64,000 nt of DNA from the NCBI GenBank assembly GCA_963810305.1, contig CAWEMY010000006.1, positions 124,001 through 188,000 of the forward strand, written 5' to 3'. The stretch comes from JACDCA01 sp963810305 (GTDB taxonomy: Bacteria > Acidobacteriota > Vicinamibacteria > Vicinamibacterales > 2-12-FULL-66-21). The translations under genes were made by a program, and so were the position numbers. The notes under the pieces are model-generated. The model worked only from the letters and a program-made list of their open reading frames with translations, did no database searches and was not told where the DNA came from. Shown piece after piece: positions 1 to 8,194 of the stretch. Numbering within the stretch: position 1 is the stretch's first letter; every line of letters starts with the position of its first letter.

Positions 1-456
1 GATCCCGAAATCGAGCAGCTTGATGTGATGGTGCGTAGTGACCATCACGTTGGTCGGCTTCACGTCGCGGTGCACGATGCCGCGCGCATGAGCGTGGGCG
101 AGCCCTTCGGCGATTTCCGAGCCCCAGCGGAGGGTGTCGACGAGCGGCGGAATGCGCCGCGCCAGGATGTCGCCGAGGTTCTCTCCCTCGACGAACTCCA
201 TCACCACCAGCGTGGCCGTCCCGGTCTCGAGCAACTCGTAGATCTTGCAGATGTAGGGATGATCGAGTGAGGCAGCGGCGAGCGCCTCGGCGCGCAGCCG
301 AAGGATGGCGTTAGTACTGGTAGCGTCCGACTCGCGAATCGCCTTGAGCGCAACCGGACGATTGAGACGAGTGTCGATCGCCTTCCAGACGACACCCATG
401 CCGCCGCTGCCGAGACTGGCGACGACCCGATAGTGGCCGATGAGCTCTGAGAGCAT
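1..456 (-). CDS. Ser/Thr protein kinase, N-terminal part (runs off window)
   Basis: First 152 residues of a Hanks-type serine/threonine kinase; the rest lies left of the window. Seen directly: glycine loop GSGGMG at residues 16-21, VALK with the ATP-anchoring Lys at 38, catalytic loop HRDVKPTN with Asp at 131, and DFG at 149-151. The ATG at 456 sits only a few residues before kinase subdomain I, the usual arrangement for acidobacterial kinases with C-terminal sensor or TPR domains. What the C-terminus carries cannot be seen. A four-unit repeat block separates it from the next gene on the same strand, so it need not be co-transcribed with it. Confidence 0.9.
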   Translation of the reverse strand, partial: MLSELIGHYRVVASLGSGGMGVVWKAIDTRLNRPVALKAIRESDATSTNAILRLRAEALAAASLDHPYICKIYELLETGTATLVVMEFVEGENLGDILARRIPPLVDTLRWGSEIAEGLAHAHARGIVHRDVKPTNVMVTTHHHIKLLDFGI

Positions 457-458
457 CT

Positions 459-592
459 TTCAGGCCGGCTGAAGCCGGCCTCTACCGCCCTTTCAGGCCG
501 CCTGACGCCGGCCTCTACCGCCTTTTCAGGCCGCCTGACGCCGGCCTCTACCGCCTTTTCAGGCCCGGCTGAAGCCGGCCTCTACCGCCGGG
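459..592. repeat. Four tandem units of a GC-rich palindromic repeat (REP-like)
   Basis: Four units of about 33-35 bp, each holding the imperfect dyad GGCCGGCTGAAGCCGGCC or GGCCGCCTGACGCCGGCC followed by TCTACCGCC. The block fills the whole gap between the kinase start and the stop codon of the propeller gene. The same element recurs near 29486, 36191 and 63142. It can fold into strong hairpins and may end transcription of the upstream minus-strand genes. Confidence 0.85.
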
Positions 593-1816
593 TCAGCTCA
601 ACGACCAGACCGCGACCGAGTCGGCATCGCGAATGACGACGTCACGCCCGAGGAGTACGGGATGCGCCCACGTCTGCCCCTCGGCGACCTTGTAGCGTCG
701 AAGCTCCTCGTACTTCTCCGGATTTCGCCGGGCCACGATGAGATCGCCATCAGTCGTCAGCATGAGGAGCTCGGCGCCGGCGCTCTGGATCGCCGCGTTC
801 ATCCCGGCGCGTCCTTCTGTCGTCCACTTGACGGTTCCGGTTTTTGCATCGAGGCAGAAGATCTGCCCTTTCCGCTTGCTCGAGAACCCGTAGACGTATG
901 TGCCGTCGACGATCGGGGAGCTCATGTACATCGGTACGTCATTGTTGTGCCAGGCCTGGGCCGCGGCAAACGCCGTCCCCTTCTTTTCGATCCGATACCC
1001 CAACGTGCCCTTTCGCGTGCCCGACACAACGAGCAGGTCCCCCGCGACGACCGGCGTCACGATGTTCTCGTTGAACTCGTCGGGGAATGCAATCTGCCAG
1101 AGCTGTTTGCCGTTCGCCACATCCACGCCGACCACGGCCTTGTCGGTCATCGTGATCAGCTGCCGCGTCCCACCGAAGGTAGTGATGATCGGCGACGCGT
1201 AGCCGGGTCCGTGACCAGGCAGCGACCACTTCTCGGTGCCTGTCGCCGGATCAAGTGCTCGAAACGCTCCGCCGCCATCGTCTCCGACGTGGACGATCAG
1301 CACGCCATTCTCGATGATCGGTGACATCGCGGTGCCGGTGAAGAGCTTCGACATGTCGATTTCTTTCGACCAGTCCTTGCGCCACTTCAATGCCCCGGTC
1401 GTCGCGTCGAGCGCGCTCAGCACGGCTGTCGTACCGAGTGTGAACACCAGGCCGGCGGCGACAACCGGCGTTGAGAACGGCCCCTTCGACATTTGCGCGG
1501 CATATTTGTTCTTGTTGACCGCGGACTGGTAGCGATGCGTCCAGACCGGCTTGCCTGAAGCCAGGTCGAGGGCGGTGACGATTTCTTCGGGATCCTTCCG
1601 GCTGTGGACGTAGACGCGTCCGTTGACGACAACGGGAGACGAATAGCCCTCACCAACAGACTGTTTCCACTTGACCGTGGCCTTTGCCGGCCACGCCGCG
1701 GGCACCGACGCCCTGGGCACGACGCCGTCGCGGTTCGGACCCCGCCACTGCGGCCACTGGGCGTTGAGCGAGGCCGTCGAACACAAAATCGCAAGGACGG
1801 AGAGAACTTGTTTCAT
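593..1816 (-). CDS. Secreted PQQ-like beta-propeller protein
   Basis: A 407-residue protein with an N-terminal signal peptide (hydrophobic segment about residues 4-19) followed by QWPQWRGPNRDG, the entry motif typical of PQQ-like propeller domains in acidobacteria and planctomycetes. The body has repeated blades, each ending in ALD.. or CLD..TG..W patterns such as ALDLASGKPVW and CLDAKTGTVKW. The ATG at 1816 was chosen because it directly precedes the signal peptide; the frame stays open upstream to 1942 but overlaps the previous gene. Such proteins are extracytoplasmic scaffolds and often lack a PQQ cofactor, so dehydrogenase activity should not be assumed. It starts 20 bp after the preceding gene, suggesting one operon. 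Confidence 0.85.
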   Translation of the reverse strand: MKQVLSVLAILCSTASLNAQWPQWRGPNRDGVVPRASVPAAWPAKATVKWKQSVGEGYSSPVVVNGRVYVHSRKDPEEIVTALDLASGKPVWTHRYQSAVNKNKYAAQMSKGPFSTPVVAAGLVFTLGTTAVLSALDATTGALKWRKDWSKEIDMSKLFTGTAMSPIIENGVLIVHVGDDGGGAFRALDPATGTEKWSLPGHGPGYASPIITTFGGTRQLITMTDKAVVGVDVANGKQLWQIAFPDEFNENIVTPVVAGDLLVVSGTRKGTLGYRIEKKGTAFAAAQAWHNNDVPMYMSSPIVDGTYVYGFSSKRKGQIFCLDAKTGTVKWTTEGRAGMNAAIQSAGAELLMLTTDGDLIVARRNPEKYEELRRYKVAEGQTWAHPVLLGRDVVIRDADSVAVWSLS

Positions 1817-1835
1817 TGGACGGCCCCCCGACAAC

Positions 1836-2933
1836 TCAATAAACCCCTTCCACGACGGTTGTGGCGAACCGCGAGAACGGGCGGACGTTTCTGACACCGT
1901 CCCACGGGTAGCGTTCGCACGGGCGCTCACGTTCGGCTTCATCGCGCTCGAGAAAGCGCGGCATGAAAAACTCCTTCGTCAGCGTCGTCAACCGCACGCG
2001 ACCGGTCTTCCCGTAGTCCACGGACTTGAAGGGAGAATCCGGATCGACGACCTCGATCATGGCGCGCGGCGCCGGCGGGTAGTAGATGATCGCGAAGTTG
2101 TCCGCGGGGTCGCGCGGCTCCTTGTGCGTCGCGAGGCCCATCAGCGTGTTGCCATAGGTGGGCGCGAAGTAGATGCCGTCGAGCAGTTCCTCGACGGCGA
2201 ACCGGTGGAACTGCGGCGTCATCTCGGTGCCTCCGCAGAACACGCCGCGGATGCCCATCTTCTTCAGCGACACCTTCTCGCACAGCGCCTCGAGCAGCTT
2301 CGGCGTCGTGAACAGGCAGCGGATGTTGTCGTGGGCGCGGAGCAGCGTCAGTGCCTGGTCGATGACGTGACGCTTGTAGGCCTCCATCTGGTCCATCTGG
2401 CGGCCCTTGATCAACTTGATGACCCATCGCGGGTCGAGATCGACCATGAAGCAGATGCCGCCGCGATGCTGCGCCAGATGCTCGATCGACAGGCGAAGCC
2501 GTCGCGGCCCGCTCGGCCCGACGTGCAGCCAGTCGGTCCCCTTCGGGAAAAACTCGTCCGGCAGCGTATCGCTGAAGTTCTCGTAGTCGGTGCGGAAGTC
2601 GTTGACGTTGATGCGCGACTTGGGCACGCCGGTGCTGCCGCCGGTCTCGAATGTGTAGATCGGCGAATTGGCAAACGCCTTCGGCACCCAGCGGCGCACC
2701 GGACCGCCGCGCAGCCACTCGTCCTCGAACATGCCGAACTTGTCGAGATCCGCGTACGACTGCACGTCTTTCATGGGGTCGAAGTCGAACTGCTTCGCGC
2801 GTTCGAGCCAGAACGGGCACCCGGTCTGCGGATCGAAGTGCCAGCGGACAATCTCTCGCACATGCGCGTCGAGCCGCTCACGCGCGGCCTGCATCGCGGA
2901 CTCTGGGACGGATTGCGTGACGGTGAGAGACAT
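1836..2933 (-). CDS. PaaK-like adenylate-forming enzyme (AMP-binding)
   Basis: A 365-residue protein related to phenylacetate-CoA ligase. The adenylate-forming motif ETGGSTGVPKSR lies near residue 95, and GGTEMTP and PTYGNTLMG match the later AMP-contact motifs of the ANL superfamily. It is shorter than canonical PaaK (about 430 residues) and the C-terminal mobile domain looks reduced, so it may be an acyl-adenylating enzyme without a clear CoA step. It sits between malQ (16 bp upstream) and the propeller gene (20 bp downstream) in a tight minus-strand run. The substrate cannot be inferred. Confidence 0.7.
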   Translation of the reverse strand: MSLTVTQSVPESAMQAARERLDAHVREIVRWHFDPQTGCPFWLERAKQFDFDPMKDVQSYADLDKFGMFEDEWLRGGPVRRWVPKAFANSPIYTFETGGSTGVPKSRINVNDFRTDYENFSDTLPDEFFPKGTDWLHVGPSGPRRLRLSIEHLAQHRGGICFMVDLDPRWVIKLIKGRQMDQMEAYKRHVIDQALTLLRAHDNIRCLFTTPKLLEALCEKVSLKKMGIRGVFCGGTEMTPQFHRFAVEELLDGIYFAPTYGNTLMGLATHKEPRDPADNFAIIYYPPAPRAMIEVVDPDSPFKSVDYGKTGRVRLTTLTKEFFMPRFLERDEAERERPCERYPWDGVRNVRPFSRFATTVVEGVY

Positions 2934-2948
2934 AGGGGTGAAATCTTA

Positions 2949-4535
2949 TCAGGGACGCGGGAGGGGGATCCGGCGGGTACGACGTCCGAGCCGGTCCAGG
3001 AAGTCGGTGCGTTCTCTCGCCTCCGGCTCGTTCCGCATGGCGTCGACTGGCCATGGTAGCCGCCACGTCCAGTTGTGCTCCGCGACGACGGCCGGGACGT
3101 TGATCCGATCGGTCCAGCCGAAGATGTCCTGCAGCGGCAGCAGGACGAGGTCGGAGCCGGCGCCGTAGAGCACGGCAAGGAGCGCGTCGCGAAGGCGCGA
3201 GGAGTACGTTTCGTCGGCCAGAATGGCGCCTTCGACAAGCGCCGGCAATTCAATGGCGCGACAGCGCTCTTCCCCCTCGGCGCTGTCCCACCACTCGGCG
3301 AGTGTCTCGGTGTCGTGGGTGCCGCTCATGGCTACAGACAACGGCGGGTAGCCGGCGGGATCGCTGAAGGGATGCCCCTCGTCGTTCCAGTCCCGCTCCC
3401 ATCGCAACACTTTCAGACCGGGCACACCGAGGTCGGCCAGTGAACGCCGCACGAAATCGGGGACAACGCCGAGGTCCTCTGCGATCACGAAGGCGCCGCT
3501 GTCACGAAAGATCGAAACGAGTCGCTCCCCCTGCCGCAACTGCTCCTTCTCGTTGGCCGGCACGAAGGACGTGTGCCCTCCCTTCTCCCTGACGAACGTC
3601 CGGTAGAAGCCGACCAGGTGATCGATCCTGAACCCGTCGAACAGCGCGGCGCTCCGGCGCACACGCATTTTCAACCACTCGTCGCCGGTCGCGGCGATCA
3701 CGTCCCAGCGATAGACCGGCAAGCCCCAATCCTGTCCGGTCTCGGAGAACGCGTCGGGGGGGACACCGACCGATGCGTCCATTCGAAACTGGTCCTGACG
3801 TGCCCAGACATCCGCGCTGTCGCCACTGACCATGAATGGGAAGTCGCCGAGGATCGCGACGTCTCCGCAATCAGCACGCGCCCGGGCCCACTGCGTGCCG
3901 GCGACCCATTGCAGCCAGGAGTAGTACCGAATGTCGTCCGCCAGACGGGATTTCGCCTCGGCTAAAGCACCTGCATCGCGGTCGCGCAGCGGCGCCGGCC
4001 ATTCGATCCAGTGCCGCCCCTCCTGTTCTTTGTGGAGCGCGCGGAAAACTGCGTAGTCGTCGAGCCACCATTTCTCCCGCTCCAGGTATTCGCGCATCTC
4101 ACGCGCGCGGGTAGAGTCACGCTGCCAGTCCTCCTCCAGAAACGTTTCGAACCCGTCCCGAAGGCACCGCATTTTCAGCTCGCGCACGCTCCGGTAATCG
4201 ATGCCCGGAGCCGCACGTACCGCCGCCAGACGATCCAACTCGTCGTCGTCCAACGCGGACTCGCCGCCCCAGGCGATGAACTCGGGCAACGCGCGAAGGG
4301 AGATGTAGATCGGGTCGATCGCCATCGCCGACAGCGCCGAATAGGGAGAGGTCTGGCCATCTCCCATCTCGTTCACCGGAAGGAGCTGGACCACCGAGAG
4401 CCCGGCCTCGCGCAGCCAGCGCGCGAAGACTGGCAGATCCGCGATCTCGCCGATGCCCCAGCTTTCAGCCGACGGGATCGAAAAGAGCGGCACGAGCGAA
4501 CCGGCGCGGCGCCCGGCCATGCGGCGGTCAGCCAT
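2949..4535 (-). CDS. malQ: 4-alpha-glucanotransferase (amylomaltase, GH77)
   Basis: A 528-residue amylomaltase, which disproportionates alpha-1,4-glucans in maltodextrin and glycogen metabolism in the cytoplasm. The family catalytic triad is visible: nucleophile Asp in DGFRIDHLVGFYRTF (about residue 305), acid/base Glu in AEDLGVVPDF (about 350) and the third Asp in SGTHDTETLAEWW (about 403). The N-terminus also carries family landmarks (SIPSAESWGIGEIADLP, VQLLPVNEMGDGQTSPYSA). Length is normal for bacterial MalQ. The start overlaps the stop of the upstream aminotransferase gene by 8 bp, implying translational coupling. Confidence 0.95.
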   Translation of the reverse strand: MADRRMAGRRAGSLVPLFSIPSAESWGIGEIADLPVFARWLREAGLSVVQLLPVNEMGDGQTSPYSALSAMAIDPIYISLRALPEFIAWGGESALDDDELDRLAAVRAAPGIDYRSVRELKMRCLRDGFETFLEEDWQRDSTRAREMREYLEREKWWLDDYAVFRALHKEQEGRHWIEWPAPLRDRDAGALAEAKSRLADDIRYYSWLQWVAGTQWARARADCGDVAILGDFPFMVSGDSADVWARQDQFRMDASVGVPPDAFSETGQDWGLPVYRWDVIAATGDEWLKMRVRRSAALFDGFRIDHLVGFYRTFVREKGGHTSFVPANEKEQLRQGERLVSIFRDSGAFVIAEDLGVVPDFVRRSLADLGVPGLKVLRWERDWNDEGHPFSDPAGYPPLSVAMSGTHDTETLAEWWDSAEGEERCRAIELPALVEGAILADETYSSRLRDALLAVLYGAGSDLVLLPLQDIFGWTDRINVPAVVAEHNWTWRLPWPVDAMRNEPEARERTDFLDRLGRRTRRIPLPRP

Positions 4536-5685
4536 GAAGGCGGGTCATGATGCGACGAACGCCTTCATCGAAGTCAGCGGGAGCGGGCAGCAGGCTGACG
4601 ATGAGAAAGGCTTCGTGCGGGAAGTCGAAGAAGTAGCCGGGGTGCACCAGCACGTTGTCGTCCTCCAGGAGCGTGAGGACAACCTGTTCTTCGGAAATCG
4701 TCGACGGGATGCGGAGTACCGCTGACCAGCCGCCGTCGGCACGCAGCAGCTCGATGCACCCGTGAGACAGGGCCGCCTTCGTCAGCTCGCTGTAATTCCG
4801 GCGAATCCGCTGGAGTATCGCGGCGCGGATGGTTGCGCCATGTTCGATCAGCTCGGGCGCGGCGACCTGCACCGGGGTAGAGACCGACAGGTAGGTGTCA
4901 CAGATGATCTCGAGCCTGTGCAGCGCCTCGGCGACCAGCGACTCGGGACCCGAAACCGCGATCCAACCGAGTTTCAGTTGCGGCAAACCGGCGGACTTGG
5001 AAAGACCGCCAAGGCGGAACAACAAACATGAGGGTGCGAGGGGTGCGGGGGGTGCGACGGGTGCCAGGGGGTAATCCGCGAAAACCTCGTCGATGATCAT
5101 GGCCGCATTCCGCTCGGCGCAGCGGCCCGACAACATCTGTTCGTCGTCGCGCGACAGCCATGAACCGGTCGGGTTGTTCGGGCTGACGGCGAGTACGGCA
5201 CGCGTGTTTTCTGTCCAGCCACTGTCAACGCTGTGTTCATCGACCATCCACTGTCCGTGATACTCGAGTCGATAAGCGGCTGCGGTCACTCCGTCGAGGT
5301 GCGACAGGTGCTCGAAGAGTGGATAACTCGGCGCCGGGACGAGCACGTCGTCCTGAGGATCGCAGAGCAGCTTGAAGAGAATCGAGTACGCCTCGCTGGT
5401 GCTCGCCGTCAGGACGATCCGATCGGGAGCAACAGTCGTTCCGCGGCGTGCGTAGTCGCGCGAGACCGCCGCGCGGGCGCTGGCCAATCCGAATGGCTCG
5501 GGCCGGTACTCGAACCCGTTCCGGTTGGCAAGCGACGTCAGGATCCCTTCCGGGTAGGGAATGCCGACCGTCGTCGGATTCGTGACGGTCAGATCCACTA
5601 ACGGCCGCCGCGCCGCCCGATGGGCCGCGACCCTGAGCGCCAGCATATTTGGCGAGAGGTCGCGCGGTAGACGAGACGAAAACAT
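4528..5685 (-). CDS. PLP-dependent aminotransferase, class I/II
   Basis: A 385-residue fold-type I aminotransferase. Visible features are VLTASTSEAYSILFKLL, SPNNPTGSW, IIDEVFADY and the Schiff-base lysine in RLGGLSKSAGLPQLKLGW. The ATG at 5685 was chosen because the preceding 200 residues of the open frame have no family resemblance and run antisense to the DinB gene. Just before the PLP lysine is a low-complexity stretch, APVAPPAPLAPS, encoded by a GGGTGCG-type tandem repeat (about 5035-5075) that also appears in actB. Substrate unknown; the tight link to malQ gives no clear clue. Confidence 0.88.
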   Translation of the reverse strand: MFSSRLPRDLSPNMLALRVAAHRAARRPLVDLTVTNPTTVGIPYPEGILTSLANRNGFEYRPEPFGLASARAAVSRDYARRGTTVAPDRIVLTASTSEAYSILFKLLCDPQDDVLVPAPSYPLFEHLSHLDGVTAAAYRLEYHGQWMVDEHSVDSGWTENTRAVLAVSPNNPTGSWLSRDDEQMLSGRCAERNAAMIIDEVFADYPLAPVAPPAPLAPSCLLFRLGGLSKSAGLPQLKLGWIAVSGPESLVAEALHRLEIICDTYLSVSTPVQVAAPELIEHGATIRAAILQRIRRNYSELTKAALSHGCIELLRADGGWSAVLRIPSTISEEQVVLTLLEDDNVLVHPGYFFDFPHEAFLIVSLLPAPADFDEGVRRIMTRLHG

Positions 5686-5775
5686 CCTGACTGATAGACT
5701 ATCGGAGCAGCCGGAACGGCGCGAGAGCGAGTGAAGGCTGCCAGCCGGGGTGCAGGGGGCCCCGGCGATAAAATA

Positions 5776-6270
5776 ATGCCGCTCACACTTGCGTTCGAGG
5801 AGTTGCTCGGCTATACGGAGGAAGAGCGCGCCAAGTGGCGCCGCTTCTTCACCGGCCACGCCGCGGCTCTCGAAGTGCCCCTTCAGAAGAACGATCGTTT
5901 CAGCACGATCGGAAAGTTGATCGATCACATCTTCATCGTCGAGCGCCGGCACTTGCAGCGGCTGCGAAGCGAGCCCCTCGACACCACCACCGGCCTGACC
6001 GGGAACAACGCGGCGCCGCTCTTCGATTACGGCGCCTCGGTCAGGCGTGAGCTGGAGCAGTTCGTGCAGGAGTTCGACGAAGACGTGGCGAACCAGGTGC
6101 GCACCTTCGAAGTACGTGAACAGTCGTGGGAAATGACGCCGCGCAAGCTGCTCTTTCACATCCTGCTGCATGAAACACGGCACTGGGCGCAGATCGCGCT
6201 GGCGCTGAGACTTGCCGGAATCGAACCTCCGGGCGACCACGATCTGTTCTTCAGCCGCGCTCTCCGTTGA
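5776..6270 (+). CDS. DinB-family protein
   Basis: A 164-residue four-helix DinB/YfiT-type protein. The three metal-binding histidines expected of the family are present: one in KLIDHIF and two in the C-terminal helix LFHILLHETRHWAQ. The family includes thiol-dependent metal enzymes and many proteins of unknown role. The ATG at 5776 begins the recognisable domain (MPLTLAFEELLGYTEEE). It is divergent from the aminotransferase and followed 13 bp later by the DUF1206 gene on the same strand. Confidence 0.85.
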   Translation: MPLTLAFEELLGYTEEERAKWRRFFTGHAAALEVPLQKNDRFSTIGKLIDHIFIVERRHLQRLRSEPLDTTTGLTGNNAAPLFDYGASVRRELEQFVQEFDEDVANQVRTFEVREQSWEMTPRKLLFHILLHETRHWAQIALALRLAGIEPPGDHDLFFSRALR

Positions 6271-6283
6271 CATCCCCGACCTC

Positions 6284-7066
6284 ATGCTCGAACGGCTCGC
6301 GCGACTCGGTTACGCCTCGAAAGCGTTGATCTACGCCATCGTCGGATCACTGGCGATCGCCGCAGCGTTGGGGCGCGGCGGCCGCATCACCGATACGAGC
6401 GGTGCGCTGCGGGTCATCCTCCGCAACCCCGCTGGACGTCTGGTCCTGCTGATCCTTGCCGTTGGTCTCTGCGGCTACGCGCTGTGGCGCATCCTGGACG
6501 CTATTCGTGACCCGGACCACCACGGGACCGATGTCAAGGGGCTGGTCACGCGAATCGGGAATGGTGTCCGCGCGGTCATCTACGGTGCGCTCGGCATCGA
6601 AGCGTTCCGCTTGTTCCGCGGTCTGGGCGGTTCGAGCTCCGGTGAAGCCCAAATGTGGACCGCACGGATCATGGACGTCCCGGCAGGTGTCTGGATCGTT
6701 GCGATCGGCGGTGCGATCGTTGCCGTCTACGGAGTTTCAGAGATCATCGCCGGCTTCCGCGGCGGTTACAGCCGGACGCTGGATCTCTCCCCGGTCGCGT
6801 CCCACCTGCGCACCGTCGCCGAGACGATCAGCCGGTTCGGGATCGGGGCGCGTGGCGTGATCATCAGCGTTCTCGGGACATTTCTCGTGAGAGCTGGGCT
6901 CCAGCACGACCCGAGCGAGGCGCAGGGCACTCGCGAATCGATGCTGCAAATCGCTGACATCGCCAACGGCATCTGGATTCTCGGACTTGTCGGGGCCGGC
7001 CTGCTTGCCTACGCCTTCGATCAGGCCCTGCACGCGCGCTACCGTCGAATCAGGCCTGTGACTTGA
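6284..7066 (+). CDS. DUF1206 membrane protein
   Basis: A 260-residue integral membrane protein made of three internal repeats, each starting with a similar pattern (ARLGYASKALIYAIVG, TRIGNGVRAVIYGALG, SRFGIGARGVIISVLG) followed by a second hydrophobic helix, giving about six transmembrane segments. This triplication is the hallmark of DUF1206, whose function is unknown. The ATG at 6284 directly precedes the first repeat. It ends next to a dyad-rich repeat region shared with the convergent gene. Confidence 0.85.
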   Translation: MLERLARLGYASKALIYAIVGSLAIAAALGRGGRITDTSGALRVILRNPAGRLVLLILAVGLCGYALWRILDAIRDPDHHGTDVKGLVTRIGNGVRAVIYGALGIEAFRLFRGLGGSSSGEAQMWTARIMDVPAGVWIVAIGGAIVAVYGVSEIIAGFRGGYSRTLDLSPVASHLRTVAETISRFGIGARGVIISVLGTFLVRAGLQHDPSEAQGTRESMLQIADIANGIWILGLVGAGLLAYAFDQALHARYRRIRPVT

Positions 7067-7074
7067 CGATCGTC

Positions 7075-7212
7075 ACCGCTCGAATCCCTGATCGCTGATC
7101 CCTGATCGCTGATCTCAAGACCGATCCCGGATCCCTGAATCCCCGAATCGCTCCGCGATCCGGGATACGAGATCGGTTCGGGGATTAGGGATCAGGGATT
7201 AGGGATTACGGA
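7075..7212. repeat. Heptamer-type tandem repeats in a dyad; possible shared terminator
   Basis: The gap between two convergent genes is filled by degenerate 7-bp-period repeats: CCTGATCGCTGATCCCTGAT on the left and GGATTAGGGATCAGGGATTA on the right. The halves are largely complementary, so the region can fold into a long hairpin and could terminate both transcripts. It belongs to the window-wide group of locus-specific heptamer repeats. Confidence 0.8.
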
Positions 7213-7216
7213 TCCG

Positions 7217-8167
7217 TTAGCGCAGCTTCCTGCTGATGGCCAGAACGAGGACGTCCTCGGCCGCGAAGGTGTGCTCGAGGACAGGTCCGGTGCCGCCCAT
7301 CACGAAATGAACGGCGTTGCCGGCTTCCATGTTCTGCCAGATCGCCTCGGGTGTGTCCGGCGGGAACGCAATGGTCACCTTCCGCACCTCACTCGAGCGG
7401 TTGATTGCGATGATGGCGATCGCATCCGGCGAATCGAGAATATCGACCGACACCAGCCCCCCCTTGACCGTGACGCCGCCAGGCGGTGTCAGCCGCGGTC
7501 GGAGCGGCGCAAAAAGCGCCGCGTTCCTCGTGACAACGCCCGCGACTTCGCCGAGCGCAAGGATTTCCGCGCTGACGGGAGCGGTTGGACCGGCGAAACC
7601 GAATACGCGCGACCCGCCGGCAAGCGCTGCCCATAACGCCACCCGCGCCTGCCTCATCGTGAGCAACCCGGCACCACTACCGACAGTCGCGAGCTGCGCC
7701 GGTCCGGGAGGGTTCGTCCCCTGCAGGTTGACCCCAACCACTGCCGGGTGGAGGCTCACGCGCTTCTGCACGTACTCGTAAAAGGTGCCGGCGAGCGCGT
7801 TGGTCCCGTCGGTCTTCCACGAAGGCTCCGGCTCCGGGAGGACGTCGACGTGGACGCGGAGCCCGACTTCCGAGGCGATGGCGATCAAGCGATCGAGGTT
7901 CAGCAGGTTGTAGGCGCCGCGGCGCGGCTCGCCATCCTTCCAGCTGATGGATGTCAGGACGGCGTTGAATCCGGAGGCCTGGATATCCCGGAAGTCCTGC
8001 CGCATCGCGTCGATGTCCACCGTCGCCGGATACCACACACCAATTGCGACGAACGGCGTGGACTTCGTAGCCTGGACGGCAGCCATCGGCGCGAGGGTTG
8101 CCGCGGCAATCGCGGTCAGGAGAGCAACCAGTGACACGGCGTATGATTCTCGCGCAACCGAATACAC
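7217..8167 (-). CDS. Secreted TIM-barrel protein, GH42/beta-galactosidase-like
   Basis: A 316-residue protein with a signal peptide (hydrophobic residues about 10-32). The mature start FVAIGVWYPATVDIDAMRQD followed by AVLTSISWKDGEPRRGAYN resembles the N-terminal strands and helices of GH42/GH35-like barrels. The later part (ALAGGSRVFGFAGPTAP, then a beta-rich tail) resembles the distal portion of such enzymes, but the middle of the barrel appears shortened and I cannot point to both catalytic acids. Treat hydrolase activity as unproven. It is divergent from the metalloprotease gene, with 27 bp between the start codons. Confidence 0.55.
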   Translation of the reverse strand: MYSVARESYAVSLVALLTAIAAATLAPMAAVQATKSTPFVAIGVWYPATVDIDAMRQDFRDIQASGFNAVLTSISWKDGEPRRGAYNLLNLDRLIAIASEVGLRVHVDVLPEPEPSWKTDGTNALAGTFYEYVQKRVSLHPAVVGVNLQGTNPPGPAQLATVGSGAGLLTMRQARVALWAALAGGSRVFGFAGPTAPVSAEILALGEVAGVVTRNAALFAPLRPRLTPPGGVTVKGGLVSVDILDSPDAIAIIAINRSSEVRKVTIAFPPDTPEAIWQNMEAGNAVHFVMGGTGPVLEHTFAAEDVLVLAISRKLR

Positions 8168-8194
8168 TTTTGAAGCTTTCCCAGGATTTCCAGC

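Noticed and set aside
459..592. Insertion sequence or attachment site
   Set aside because: No transposase or integrase gene and no target-site duplication; better described as REP-like repeats.
6200..6240. A tRNA T-arm-like sequence (GGAATCGAACCTCCGGGCGA) on the minus strand
   Set aside because: It lies in the conserved C-terminus of the DinB protein, no matching acceptor stem or anticodon arm could be found, and the T-loop size is wrong.
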